A DNA stretch of 64,000 nucleotides, from NCBI GenBank assembly GCA_021555075.1, contig JAKGBX010000001.1, positions 682,001-746,000 of the forward strand, given 5' to 3'. A model generated the notes under the pieces. That model worked only from the letters and a program-made list of their open reading frames with translations. It was not told the DNA's origin and did not search any database. The position numbers and the translations under genes were made by a program. Position 1 is the stretch's first letter; every line of letters starts with the position of its first letter. Positions 8,156 to 16,981 of the stretch are shown in pieces. The stretch is from Rhodobacteraceae bacterium LMO-JJ12. Lineage in GTDB: Bacteria; Pseudomonadota; Alphaproteobacteria; Rhodobacterales; Rhodobacteraceae.

Positions 8156-9031
8156 ATGCGCAACCTTGATATGACGACACTGAGATCCTTTGTCGCTGTA
8201 GCGGATCATGGTGGCGTTACCCGCGCGGCGGGGATGCTGAACCTCACCCAATCGGCGGTGTCGATGCAGCTCAAACGACTTGAGGAATTGCTGGGCGCCG
8301 ACCTGCTCGACAGGACCGGACGCAAGATTGCGCTGACGTCGAACGGGGATCAGCTCTTGACCTACGCGCGGCGCATGGTGGCGCTGAATGACGAGGCGGT
8401 AGGGCGGCTGACCGAAGACCTTTTTGAGGGCGAAATCGTGTTGGGGGTACCGCACGACGTGGTGTATCCGGTCATTCCAAGGGTGTTGAAGGCCTTCAAT
8501 GCCGCTTTTCCAAGGGTCAAGGTGCAGTTGGTTTCATCAAGCACGGTTAACCTGCTCGATATGGTGGCGCGGGGCGCGGCCGATCTGGTTCTGACGACCG
8601 AAGAAAACGTCGGGCATAACGGTGAGTCACTGACCGAGATGCCGCTGCGTTGGATCGGGGCGCCGGGCGGGGCGGAATGGCGCAAGCGGCCCCTGCGGCT
8701 GGCTTTCTGCAAGTTGTGCATCTTTCGCCCCATTGTCGTGCGCAGTCTGGACAAAGCGGGAATCCCCTGGGAGATGGCTGTGGAAGCTGACGATGATCGC
8801 ACTGTTGAGGCACTGATCAGTGCCGATTTGGCGGTCGGGGCGCTGATGGAAGACAGTATCCCTCCGCACCTGGAGGCGATCAGCGCCGGAGGGGCGTTGC
8901 CCGAACTGGGGGTGCAAAAGATCAACATGTATGGCGCTACTGATCGCGATGAGGTGATGCGCGAGCTGTCGGGCATGCTGCGGCAGGGCTATGGTGCGAC
9001 ACCGACACAGGCACTCCTCAAGTCGGCGTAA
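8156..9031 (+). CDS. LysR family transcriptional regulator
   Basis: The 291-residue regulator has an N-terminal winged helix-turn-helix (MTTLRSFVAVADHGGVTRAA, then LNLTQSAVSMQLKRLEELLG) at residues 5-62, a linker helix, and a substrate-binding domain from about residue 90. GAGG lies seven bases before the ATG. It is divergent from the DUF1127 gene. Its 3' end overlaps the convergent quinone oxidoreductase gene by 14 bases. Targets cannot be told from the sequence beyond the shared promoter region. Confidence 0.92.
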   Translation: MRNLDMTTLRSFVAVADHGGVTRAAGMLNLTQSAVSMQLKRLEELLGADLLDRTGRKIALTSNGDQLLTYARRMVALNDEAVGRLTEDLFEGEIVLGVPHDVVYPVIPRVLKAFNAAFPRVKVQLVSSSTVNLLDMVARGAADLVLTTEENVGHNGESLTEMPLRWIGAPGGAEWRKRPLRLAFCKLCIFRPIVVRSLDKAGIPWEMAVEADDDRTVEALISADLAVGALMEDSIPPHLEAISAGGALPELGVQKINMYGATDRDEVMRELSGMLRQGYGATPTQALLKSA

Positions 9032-9980
9032 TCACCACCTTGCCAGTGGATTTGCGACCGCGCAGGAGCTCCAGACCCTCCTCAGCGCGTTCAAGCGGGA
9101 GCGTATGGCTGATATGCGGTTTGATCCGCCCCTCGGCGAGCCAGCCAAAGAGCTTGGTCAGGCTATCGGTGATGACTTTTGGACGGAACTTCATGTAGCC
9201 GCCCCAGTAGAACCCCAGCACATCGACGTTTTTCACAAGCAGATGGTTGGCAGGGATCTGTGGCACAGTGCCAGAGGCAAAGCCGATGGTGAGAATGCGC
9301 CCCTCGGGGTTGCAGGCACGCAAGGCGGCTGTGAATTGATCGCCGCCGACCGGATCATAGACCACATCAGCGCCGCCAAGCGCCTTGACGGCCTCGCGAA
9401 TATCTTCGGTTCTGGCATCTATCATGTGATCCGCTCCGGCGCGCGCTGCGATTTCGAGTTTGTCAGCGCCACGGGCGCAGGCGATCACTCGTGCCCCCAT
9501 TAATTTTCCGATTTCCACAGCAGTGAGGCCCACGCCTCCCGCGGCGCCAAGCACAAGAAGGGTTTCCCCCGGTTGCAGCCGTGCCTTGTGTTCGAGCGCC
9601 ACATGGCTGGTGCCATAGGCGATTTGCAACGCGGCGGCCTGGGTGAGAGATGTGTCGGGCGCGAGTTCGATCACCCGGTCGGCGGCAAAGCAGCCCATAT
9701 CGGCCAGACCACCATGTCCACCGACGACCGCCACCGGCGTGCCCGGCGCTGGTCCGCGCACACCATCTCCGAGTGCGTCGACGATGCCGGCCACCTCCAT
9801 TCCAAGGGTGAATGGCGGCACGGGCATGTCCTGGTATTTGCCCTCAAGCATCAAAAGATCGGCAAAGTTGAGGCCGCATGCGACGATTCGCACACGAATT
9901 TCGCCCGGTTTTGGCTTTGGCGCCTCAATTTCGACGAATCGCGCGGGCTGTTTGGCGGTGATGATCTGGTATGCTCGCAT
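9018..9980 (-). CDS. NADPH:quinone oxidoreductase (zinc-independent MDR family)
   Basis: A medium-chain dehydrogenase/reductase of 320 residues. The N-terminal GroES-like domain has CGLNFADLLMLEGKY; the Rossmann motif GAAGGVGLTAVEIGKLMGA is near residue 150. The GHE and four-Cys zinc motifs of alcohol dehydrogenases are missing, which points to the QOR/crotonyl-CoA-reductase-like branch. The reaction is probably NADPH-dependent reduction of a quinone or enone. The frame extends to 10049, but ATG at 9980 begins the conserved MRAYQI and has GGA upstream. It overlaps the LysR gene tail to tail. Confidence 0.85.
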   Translation of the reverse strand: MRAYQIITAKQPARFVEIEAPKPKPGEIRVRIVACGLNFADLLMLEGKYQDMPVPPFTLGMEVAGIVDALGDGVRGPAPGTPVAVVGGHGGLADMGCFAADRVIELAPDTSLTQAAALQIAYGTSHVALEHKARLQPGETLLVLGAAGGVGLTAVEIGKLMGARVIACARGADKLEIAARAGADHMIDARTEDIREAVKALGGADVVYDPVGGDQFTAALRACNPEGRILTIGFASGTVPQIPANHLLVKNVDVLGFYWGGYMKFRPKVITDSLTKLFGWLAEGRIKPHISHTLPLERAEEGLELLRGRKSTGKVVITPT

Positions 9981-10291
9981 ATTAAAATCCATATATGTGG
10001 AAGTGTTTTCATAGGCTCGTGGCATTTTTCGAGTCAATTTCATTTCCATGGAGGAGAGGTGTTTTATAAGGTTTTACCTAGGATTGAGCCCGTAGAAATT
10101 GTTAGAAACTTAAACTTGTTCGCGTTATGGGTGTGCATAGTTCTTGAAAAAGTGATCCGCCATGGTAGGTTCGCGTATGTTGTTGTTGCATTAAGGGTAT
10201 TGGCAGCGATCGCTGGTGTGTGCAGTTTGGCCGGGGAATTGTCCGGTTTGAGGCATCAAGGCAATTTGGCACGAGTAACAAGGAGTTGTGA
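9981..10291. other. AT-richer intergenic region with a 12-bp palindrome
   Basis: About 310 bases without a gene between the leftward oxidoreductase and the rightward HTH gene. It holds the perfect palindrome CAGCGATCGCTG at 10204-10215, about 80 bases before the HTH start, which may be an autoregulatory operator. A small AGGT-TTT-ACCT dyad is at 10069-10079. The base composition is lower in GC than the flanks. Confidence 0.4.
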
Positions 10292-10660
10292 ATGGCACAT
10301 CCTGTAGACGTTAATGTAGGGAAGCGTATCCGCCACCGGCGCTGGCTTGTCGGCATGACACAGCAACAACTGGCCGAACAGGTCGGAATCAAGTTCCAAC
10401 AGATCCAGAAGTACGAAACCGGTGCAAACCGGGTCAGTGCATCGCGGCTCTGGGATATCTCGGAGGCGCTGGACGTGCCGGTGAGTTTCTTTTTTGAGGG
10501 TCTGGATGTCGGTGCTGAGAAGTCCGATGGCGGTGCGGTGCCATCTGATCTGATGGGCGACAAGGAAGCGCTGGACCTGGTGCGGTCCTACTATGCAATT
10601 CCCGAAAATCAGCGCCGTCGTTTGTTCGATCTCGCGAAAGTTCTCTCCGACGTGGCTTGA
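10292..10660 (+). CDS. XRE family HTH transcriptional regulator
   Basis: A 122-residue protein with a Cro/CI-type helix-turn-helix at residues 10-66 (GKRIRHRRWLVGMTQQQLAE, then KFQQIQKYETGANRVSASRL). A short C-terminal helical part (EALDLVRSYYAIPENQRRRLFDLAKVL) is shared by many small alphaproteobacterial XRE regulators. AAGGAG stands seven bases before the ATG. It is followed 58 bases later by hisN. The target is unknown. Confidence 0.9.
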   Translation: MAHPVDVNVGKRIRHRRWLVGMTQQQLAEQVGIKFQQIQKYETGANRVSASRLWDISEALDVPVSFFFEGLDVGAEKSDGGAVPSDLMGDKEALDLVRSYYAIPENQRRRLFDLAKVLSDVA

Positions 10661-10718
10661 GCCGGACCCGCGCCCGGGCTACCTCGTGCTGTGAAAGCGG
10701 TAGCAGGGAAGTGGGCGC

Positions 10719-11546
10719 GTGACGAAACAAGTGAGCAGCGAAGATTACGAAGACATTCGCCAAACCGCCCATGCGTTGGCTGACGCCGCGCGTCGGGTGG
10801 TTTTGCCATTTTTCCGGTCCGAGGGACTGGAAGCCAGCAACAAGGGCGACAAGTTGTTTGATGGCGGGTTCGACCCGGTCACACAAGCCGATCGTGAAGC
10901 CGAAGCGGTGATGCGCATCATTCTGGCCGAGCGGCGCCCCCATGATGCGATCATTGGCGAGGAAGACAGCGACAAGCCCGGCAACAGCGGCCTGACCTGG
11001 GTGCTTGACCCGATTGACGGCACGCGTGGGTTCATCTCGGGCACACCGACTTGGGGGGTATTGATTGCCCTCTCGGACGCGAATGGTCCGATGTTCGGAA
11101 TGATCGACCAGCCTTATATTGGCGAGCGGTTCTGGGGCGGTTTTGGTGAGGCCCGGATGATCGGCCCACAAGGTACGCGCGATTTGCGTGTACGGGGTAG
11201 TCGGGCGCTGAATCAAGCGGTGTTATTTACCACATTCCCGGAAGTCGGCAGCGCAGCGGAGCGGCGCGGGTTCGAGGCGGTATCGAGCCAAGTGCGATTG
11301 ACCCGTTATGGCATGGATTGTTATGCCTATGCGCTGCTTGCCGCCGGGCAGATCGATCTGGTGATCGAGGCGGGACTGTCAAACTATGACATTCAGGCGC
11401 CGATTGCTGTGATCGAAGCGGCGGGCGGAATTGTGACCGATTGGCAAGGTGGCCCGGCACATGATGGCGGGCGGGTGATTGCCGCAGCAGGGCCGGAGCA
11501 GCATGCGGCGGCGTTGGAGATTTTGCGCGATGTGCCAGTGGGATAA
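10719..11546 (+). CDS. hisN: Histidinol-phosphatase, inositol monophosphatase family
   Basis: A 275-residue magnesium-dependent phosphatase. The family signature has the metal ligands in order: GEEDS near residue 78, then WVLDPIDGTRGFISG near residue 93, and YDIQAPIAVIEAAGG near 222. The DGTRGF form is the one found in the HisN branch, which dephosphorylates histidinol phosphate in histidine synthesis. Other members of the family act on inositol phosphate, fructose-1,6-bisphosphate or CysQ substrates. Start is GTG at 10719. Confidence 0.82.
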   Translation: MTKQVSSEDYEDIRQTAHALADAARRVVLPFFRSEGLEASNKGDKLFDGGFDPVTQADREAEAVMRIILAERRPHDAIIGEEDSDKPGNSGLTWVLDPIDGTRGFISGTPTWGVLIALSDANGPMFGMIDQPYIGERFWGGFGEARMIGPQGTRDLRVRGSRALNQAVLFTTFPEVGSAAERRGFEAVSSQVRLTRYGMDCYAYALLAAGQIDLVIEAGLSNYDIQAPIAVIEAAGGIVTDWQGGPAHDGGRVIAAAGPEQHAAALEILRDVPVG

Positions 11547-11709
11547 GCCCTTCGCAAACCGCACAGAAGGCGCGGTCTTCGAATTGGGGCTTGATCGCAC
11601 GGGGCGGGTTGGCCAATAATCGAGCGGCTGGCCGGGTCTTCATGCTCCTTTTCCCCCGGACAGGCCAAGGGTGGCTGAGGGGAGCGCAAACGACCCTTGG
11701 GAGGCTTTG

Positions 11710-13050
11710 ATGGCCGAGACACTGATCCGCAATGCCGATTTTCTGTTGACGATGAATGATGCGCGCGACGAATTACGCGGCGCAGATATTTTGATCCGCG
11801 ATGGTGTGATCATTGACGTGGGGCAGCGGTTGCAAACCAGCGGTGACGTCATTGATGCGACGGCCTGTGTGGTGACGCCGGGGTTGGTCAACACCCACCA
11901 TCATCTCTATCAAAGCATGACCCGCGCGGTGCCGGGCGGGCAGGATGCGTTGTTATTTGGCTGGCTAAAAACGCTCTATCCGATTTGGGCGCGGATGGGG
12001 CCGGAGGAAATATTCGTCTCGGCGCAGGTGGGTTTGGCCGAGCTTGCGCTTTCGGGCTGCACTTTGACATCAGATCACCTTTACCTGTTTCCCAACGGGG
12101 CGCGGTTGGATGACACTATTGCCGCGGCGCGCGAGGTGGGGCTTCGGTTTCAGCCGACACGCGGCGCGATGAGTATCGGTGAAAGCGATGGCGGTTTGCC
12201 TCCCGATTTGCTGGTCGAGCAGGAAAACGCGATTCTTGAGGATTGCATTCGGGTGATTGATGCACATCACGATGCGCGCGAGGGGGCGATGGTGCGGGTG
12301 GGTGTGGCGCCTTGTTCGCCGTTCTCGGTCAGCCGCGAGTTGATGCGGGATGCGGCGCTTCTGGCGCGCGACAAGGGGGTGATGCTGCACACGCATCTGG
12401 CAGAAAATGAAGAGGATATCGCCTATTCAAAAGAGATGTTCGGCTGTCGCCCCGGACAATACGCTGAAGATTTGGGGTGGACTGGCCCGGATGTCTGGCA
12501 CGCCCATTGCGTGAAGCTGGATGGGCGCGAGATTGACCTTTTTGCGCGCTCGGGGACCGGGGTGGCGCATTGCCCTTGTTCGAATTGCCGACTTGGCAGT
12601 GGCATTGCGCCGGTGCGTGCAATGCGCGATGCGCGGGTCAACGTGGGGCTGGGTGTGGATGGATCGGCCAGCAATGACGCGGGCAATCTCGTGGCCGAAG
12701 CGCGTCAGGCGATGCTGCTTCAGAGGGTGATAAACGGTGCCGATGCAATGAGCGCGCGCGAGACACTGGAGATTGCCACGCGCGGCGGTGCCGAGGTTCT
12801 GAACCGGACGGATTGCGGCCAGATTGCACCGGGGAAACGTGCTGATATCGCGATCTGGGATGTGTCGGGAATTGAAAGCGCGGGAAGCTGGGATCCGGCG
12901 GCTTTGCTATTGGCAGGACCGACGCGGGTGCGGGATCTGCTGGTTGAGGGGCGGCGGGTTGTTGAGGGTGGGCAAATGGCGACGCTGGACCTGCCGCAGG
13001 TGATCGAGCGGCAAAACCGGCTGGCTCTGGGCCTGGCGGAAAGCGTGTGA
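11710..13050 (+). CDS. 8-oxoguanine deaminase-like amidohydrolase
   Basis: A 446-residue amidohydrolase of the AtzB/8-oxoguanine deaminase group, which hydrolyses the amino group of an oxidised or substituted purine/triazine. Zinc-site motifs are visible: NTHHHLYQSMTR near residue 62, HTHLAENEED near 225, the HAHC of DVWHAHCVKLDG near 262 and GVDGSASND near 316. ATG at 11710 is chosen over the upstream GTG at 11671, because GGGAGG lies seven bases before it. It stands about 6 kb before a BMP-type nucleoside transporter operon that encodes another deaminase, so purine salvage is a consistent theme. Confidence 0.8.
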   Translation: MAETLIRNADFLLTMNDARDELRGADILIRDGVIIDVGQRLQTSGDVIDATACVVTPGLVNTHHHLYQSMTRAVPGGQDALLFGWLKTLYPIWARMGPEEIFVSAQVGLAELALSGCTLTSDHLYLFPNGARLDDTIAAAREVGLRFQPTRGAMSIGESDGGLPPDLLVEQENAILEDCIRVIDAHHDAREGAMVRVGVAPCSPFSVSRELMRDAALLARDKGVMLHTHLAENEEDIAYSKEMFGCRPGQYAEDLGWTGPDVWHAHCVKLDGREIDLFARSGTGVAHCPCSNCRLGSGIAPVRAMRDARVNVGLGVDGSASNDAGNLVAEARQAMLLQRVINGADAMSARETLEIATRGGAEVLNRTDCGQIAPGKRADIAIWDVSGIESAGSWDPAALLLAGPTRVRDLLVEGRRVVEGGQMATLDLPQVIERQNRLALGLAESV

Positions 13051-13227
13051 CCTCTTTGCTTTTGAGGTGAGCGAGGCCGTCAGGATTGGAGACGGAGATT
13101 TCGCTGTTTCCCGAGTGTGGGAAATTTCATCAGACCATGCGAATTGCTGTCGGGAATTGCATGAGGGCCATTGTTTTTTTGCCCGTTCCTCTCGTAAGGT
13201 CGGGCCAAAGAAAAAGGGGGCAAGGCC

Positions 13228-14619
13228 ATGAGCGATCAGGACCAGCTGGCAAGCGAAATCGATGCCCCGGAAGATGACTTCTATGAGTTGAACCGACGGT
13301 CTGTCGGGGCCATTCTGGATGCTGTGGAGCAGGGCGACCGAGACCGGTTGGTCGCGCTCATGGAACCGCTGCACGCGGCCGACATCGCCGACCTTCTCGA
13401 ACAGATCAGCAGCAATGAGCGGCGGCGCCTGATCGCGCTCTATGGGGTCGAATTCGACGGTGAGATCCTGTCGGAACTTGACGAGTCGATCCGTGAAGAG
13501 GTGATCTCGGTCCTCAACCCCGAGGTCTTGGCCGATGCGGTTCGCGAGTTGGAAAGCGACGATGTTGTTGACCTTCTGGAAGACCTTGAAGAGCCGCAGC
13601 AGGAAGCCATTCTGGGCGCGCTTGACGATGCCGACCGGGTCGTTGTCGAACAGGCGATGGCCTATCCGGAGGAATCCGCCGGGCGGTTGATGCAACGCGA
13701 AGTGGTGATGGCGCCCGAGCATTGGAATGTCGGGGAAACCATTGATTTTCTGAGAAATTCCTCAGAGCTACCTGACCAATTTTATCACGTGATCCTGATT
13801 GATCCGAAGATGCGGCCGACGGGATATGTGACGCTTGGCAAGCTCATGGGCAGTTCGCGCGCCACCAAGCTTGTCGATATTACCGAAGAGAGTTTTCGCA
13901 GCATCCCAGTCTATCAGGATGAGGGCGACGTGGCCTATGCCTTTAACCAGTATCACCTGATTTCCGCCCCGGTGGTGGATGAGGATGACCGGTTGGTCGG
14001 GGTGATTACGATTGATGATGCCATGGCCGTGCTTGACGAAGAGCATGAGGAAGACATCTTGCGGCTGGCCGGTGTTGGTGAGGGGTCGCTCACCGATCGG
14101 GTGTTGGAAACGACGCGTCAACGGCTGCCTTGGCTGGCGGTGAATCTGGTCACAGCGGTATTGGCGAGCCTGGTGATCGCGCTGTTTGAAGATGTGATCG
14201 TGGGGTTCGTGGCGCTGGCTGTGTTGATGCCAATCGTGGCCTCTATGGGGGGGAATGCCGGCACGCAGAGTCTGACCGTGGCGGTGCGCGCGATTGCCAC
14301 GAAAGACCTCACCGGCTCGAACGTCTGGCGGGTGATCCGGCGTGAGGCTCTTGTAGGGCTGATCAATGGGTTGATCTTTGCCGTGGTTATGGGCGCTGTC
14401 GGCGTGATCTGGTTCGGCTCGCCTTTGCTGGGGGCGGTGATCGGTGCGGCGATGGTGATCAATATGGTGGTCGCCGGATTGGCGGGAACGGTTGTCCCTG
14501 TCATGTTGGAGAAACTGGGGGTCGATCCGGCATTGGCCTCGGGCGCGTTTGTGACCACTGTGACGGATGTCGTCGGGTTTTTTGCCTTTCTCGGGCTGGC
14601 GGCGATGGTGTTGATTTGA
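13228..14619 (+). CDS. mgtE: Magnesium transporter MgtE
   Basis: A 463-residue magnesium channel. Order of domains: N-terminal superhelical MgtE_N domain with the LHAADIADLLEQ motif (residues 30-135), two CBS domains (about 140-265), and five transmembrane helices from about residue 300 to the end, including the pore motif with MPIVASMGGNAGTQSLTVAVR. Cytosolic magnesium bound between N and CBS domains closes the channel in the family. The RBS is AAGGGGGCAAGG. The last codons overlap the next gene. I found no magnesium riboswitch in the 177-base leader. Confidence 0.95.
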   Translation: MSDQDQLASEIDAPEDDFYELNRRSVGAILDAVEQGDRDRLVALMEPLHAADIADLLEQISSNERRRLIALYGVEFDGEILSELDESIREEVISVLNPEVLADAVRELESDDVVDLLEDLEEPQQEAILGALDDADRVVVEQAMAYPEESAGRLMQREVVMAPEHWNVGETIDFLRNSSELPDQFYHVILIDPKMRPTGYVTLGKLMGSSRATKLVDITEESFRSIPVYQDEGDVAYAFNQYHLISAPVVDEDDRLVGVITIDDAMAVLDEEHEEDILRLAGVGEGSLTDRVLETTRQRLPWLAVNLVTAVLASLVIALFEDVIVGFVALAVLMPIVASMGGNAGTQSLTVAVRAIATKDLTGSNVWRVIRREALVGLINGLIFAVVMGAVGVIWFGSPLLGAVIGAAMVINMVVAGLAGTVVPVMLEKLGVDPALASGAFVTTVTDVVGFFAFLGLAAMVLI

Positions 14620-15173
14620 GCGATCTGGCCGAGCGGAAAGCGGCTGCGCGCAAGGCAGCATTTGCACGACGCAAAGCGGCGCATGAAAGCCATGGCCCTG
14701 GGCGGGCAGGATGCCTGAGCGAGGTTTTGGCCGGGTATCGTGGGGTGCCCCTGTCGGGCTTCCTGCCGATCAGAACCGAAATCAGTCCGCTGGCAGCGAT
14801 GGAGGAAGCGGCGGCGCATGGCCCGGTTGGTGTGCCGGTCATTATTGGTGCGGGGCAACCTTTGAAGTTTTCGATCTGGACGCCGGGCTGTGCCCTGAAG
14901 GACGGCCCATTTGGCGCGCAAGTACCTGTTGTGGATGATTTTTTTGAACCAGAAATCTTGATTGTGCCGTTGGTTGCCTTTGATCGTGCGGGGGGGCGTC
15001 TGGGCTATGGCGGCGGTTTTTATGATCGCACGTTGGAGGGGCTTCGCAAGGTGAGACCGACCTTGGCGATTGGTTTCGCCTATGGTGCGCAGGAGGCCGA
15101 GGCACTGCCGCTGGAACCCACTGATCAGCCGCTTGATATGGTTGTGACGGAACGCGAGATCATCACGTTCTAA
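14616..15173 (+). CDS. 5-formyltetrahydrofolate cyclo-ligase
   Basis: A 185-residue ATP-dependent enzyme that converts 5-formyl-THF to 5,10-methenyl-THF. It begins with the basic substrate-binding ERKAAARKAAFARRKAA stretch, and the C-terminal half has the family motif GGRLGYGGGFYDRTL near residue 128, followed by GFAYGAQE. It starts with TTG at 14616, overlapping the mgtE stop codon (TTGA), so translation is probably coupled. The length is normal. Confidence 0.92.
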   Translation: MSDLAERKAAARKAAFARRKAAHESHGPGRAGCLSEVLAGYRGVPLSGFLPIRTEISPLAAMEEAAAHGPVGVPVIIGAGQPLKFSIWTPGCALKDGPFGAQVPVVDDFFEPEILIVPLVAFDRAGGRLGYGGGFYDRTLEGLRKVRPTLAIGFAYGAQEAEALPLEPTDQPLDMVVTEREIITF

Positions 15174-15288
15174 GGGTGTTTTGGTTTCACAGTGGGAGGG
15201 GGCGATGCGGTTGGAAAATGAGTATTAAGGGAAAGATGAAGCGCAAGCACAGTGAGACGCAGGAGCAGCATAGGCGAAGGGGAGAGCC

Positions 15289-15759
15289 ATGGCGCAGGCG
15301 CATGATTTCGAAGCAAAAGTAGTCTGGACCGGTAATCGTGGCGACGGCACGCGCAACTATCGCGCCTATGATCGCACGTGGGAGGTGCAGACACCGGGCA
15401 AAGCCGTGATCGAATGCTCCAACGACCCGAGCCTTGGTGGTGATCCGGCGTTGCATAATCCGGAAGACATGCTGATTGCGGCGCTCTCCTCGTGTCACAT
15501 GCTGTGGTATCTGCATTTGGCCAGCGAGGCCGGGGTTACTGTTCTGGCCTATGAAGATGTGCCCCTTGGTCATGGCGAAAGCGATCCTTCCGGTGCCGGA
15601 CGTTTTGTTGGCGCGACTTTGCAGCCTAGGGTGACTGTGGCGGCGGGAACTGACCTTGATCGCGCTGAATCACTTCATCACGAAATCCACAAGGTTTGCT
15701 TTATCGCCCGTTCGGTGGCCTTTCCGGTTCGGATCAAGGCGCGATTCGAAATCGGCTGA
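15289..15759 (+). CDS. OsmC family peroxidase-like protein
   Basis: A 156-residue OsmC/Ohr-fold protein. The two redox cysteines are present, in SSCHMLWYLHLA near residue 68 and in HKVCFIARSV near residue 138, with the PEDMLIAALSSC lead-in typical of the family. Such proteins detoxify organic hydroperoxides in the cytoplasm. The overall motif fits the general OsmC-like branch rather than Ohr, but the exact substrate is unknown. A GGGGAG ribosome-binding site precedes the ATG. Confidence 0.88.
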   Translation: MAQAHDFEAKVVWTGNRGDGTRNYRAYDRTWEVQTPGKAVIECSNDPSLGGDPALHNPEDMLIAALSSCHMLWYLHLASEAGVTVLAYEDVPLGHGESDPSGAGRFVGATLQPRVTVAAGTDLDRAESLHHEIHKVCFIARSVAFPVRIKARFEIG

Positions 15760-15798
15760 CCCCTTGCCTCTGCTCGTTCCAGAGCCTAGGGAAGGGCG

Positions 15799-16617
15799 AT
15801 GAAAATACTCTTTCTTGGCGATGTGATGGGCCGTGCCGGGCGCCGGGCGGTGAGCGAAAATCTGGCGCGATTGCGCGCCGATTGGCGGCTCGATTTCGTG
15901 GTGATCAATGGCGAGAATGCCTCCAATGGCATGGGGCTTACGGGCGAGCATGCCAAGGGGCTGCTTGAGGCCGGGGCCGATTGCGTCACGCTGGGCGATC
16001 ACGCCTTTGATCAGCGCGACATGCTGCAATTCATCGAGAGCGAGCCGCGTGTTTTGCGCCCGCTGAACTTTGCCAAGGATGCGCCGGGCAGGGGGGCGCG
16101 GGTGTTTTCAGACGCGCGTGGCCGCAAGATCCTGGTGACGCAAATTCTCGGCCAGGTGTTTATGAAGCGCTGTTTTCACGACCCGTTTTCCGAGATAGAA
16201 CAGGCACTTAAAGCGCATCCCCTGGGCGGCGCGGTGCAGGCGGCATTGGTGGATGTGCATTGCGAGGCGACATCGGAGAAGATGGCGATGGGGCATTGGT
16301 GCGATGGCCGTGCCAGCCTTGTTGTAGGCACGCATACCCATGTGCCCACAGGTGATGCGCAAATCCTGCCGGGCGGCACCGCCTATCTGACCGATGCTGG
16401 GATGTGCGGCGATTATCTAAGCGTGATCGGCATGGAAAAAGGCGAACCAATGCGCCGCTTCATAACCGGCATGGCCAAGTCCCGGTTCACCCCGGCGAAT
16501 GAGGAAGCGACGCTTTCGGGGGTTTATGTCGAGACTGATGATCGCACTGGCAAAGCCACGCGTATCGAGATGGTGCGCCAGGGCGGGCGGTTGCCCCAAT
16601 CCGGGCCGCAAAGCTGA
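15799..16617 (+). CDS. YmdB/TIGR00282-type metallophosphoesterase
   Basis: A 272-residue calcineurin-like phosphoesterase. Motifs seen are ILFLGDVMGRAGRRA (Asp near 8), VVINGENASNGMG (Glu-Asn near 39), TLGDHAFDQRD (near 67), VDVHCEATSEKMAMG (His near 150) and VVGTHTHVPTGD (near 175). This is the YmdB family, several members of which hydrolyse 2',3'-cyclic AMP. In the third motif the usual GNH appears as GDH, so one metal ligand is Asp instead of Asn. It follows osmC by 39 bases in the same direction. Confidence 0.88.
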   Translation: MKILFLGDVMGRAGRRAVSENLARLRADWRLDFVVINGENASNGMGLTGEHAKGLLEAGADCVTLGDHAFDQRDMLQFIESEPRVLRPLNFAKDAPGRGARVFSDARGRKILVTQILGQVFMKRCFHDPFSEIEQALKAHPLGGAVQAALVDVHCEATSEKMAMGHWCDGRASLVVGTHTHVPTGDAQILPGGTAYLTDAGMCGDYLSVIGMEKGEPMRRFITGMAKSRFTPANEEATLSGVYVETDDRTGKATRIEMVRQGGRLPQSGPQS

Positions 16618-16981
16618 CTTTGAAGCCCAGCCAGAGCAAACGCAGTTAACCAATCGTTATGCTATCGCTGCAATGGGTTAACGCCACGCATGGGCTGCGA
16701 ATCAGGGGGGTGATTCACGTCTGACTTCTGGCTGTCGGGCGTCTGCCCTGCGCAAAGCCAGAGGTTAACCGGGCATTTATTTAATGCAGCGCTCGCGGCT
16801 GCGCGCGTTTTGCGTTTCATCTTTCCAAGAATACTCAACATCCCGATGCCGTCTTGCGCATCTTCCTTTCAGGAATAAGCGCGACCGAGCGAAGCGAGGC
16901 GCCCCCCGCGACGCCGAAGGCGGCGCAATGCCTCTCATCAGCACGCAACTGCACTTTCGCACGGTCTGCGGATAGGTCACT
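16618..16981. other. Intergenic region with a diverged REP-like element
   Basis: A gene-free stretch of 364 bases. On the minus strand 16815-16843 reads GGGATGTTGAGTATTCTTGG then AAAGATGAAA, a diverged version of the element at 1400-1436. GC-rich imperfect dyads lie beside it (16884-16926). The short frames here have no recognisable protein features and I treat them as non-coding. Confidence 0.45.

Noticed and set aside
13051-13227. Possible magnesium riboswitch in the mgtE leader.
   Set aside because: I saw no conserved riboswitch elements and no terminator/antiterminator pair in the 177 bases.
15174-15288. Possible 6S RNA next to the 5-formyl-THF cyclo-ligase gene, as in some proteobacteria.
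   Set aside because: The gap is only 115 bases and does not contain a long bulged hairpin.
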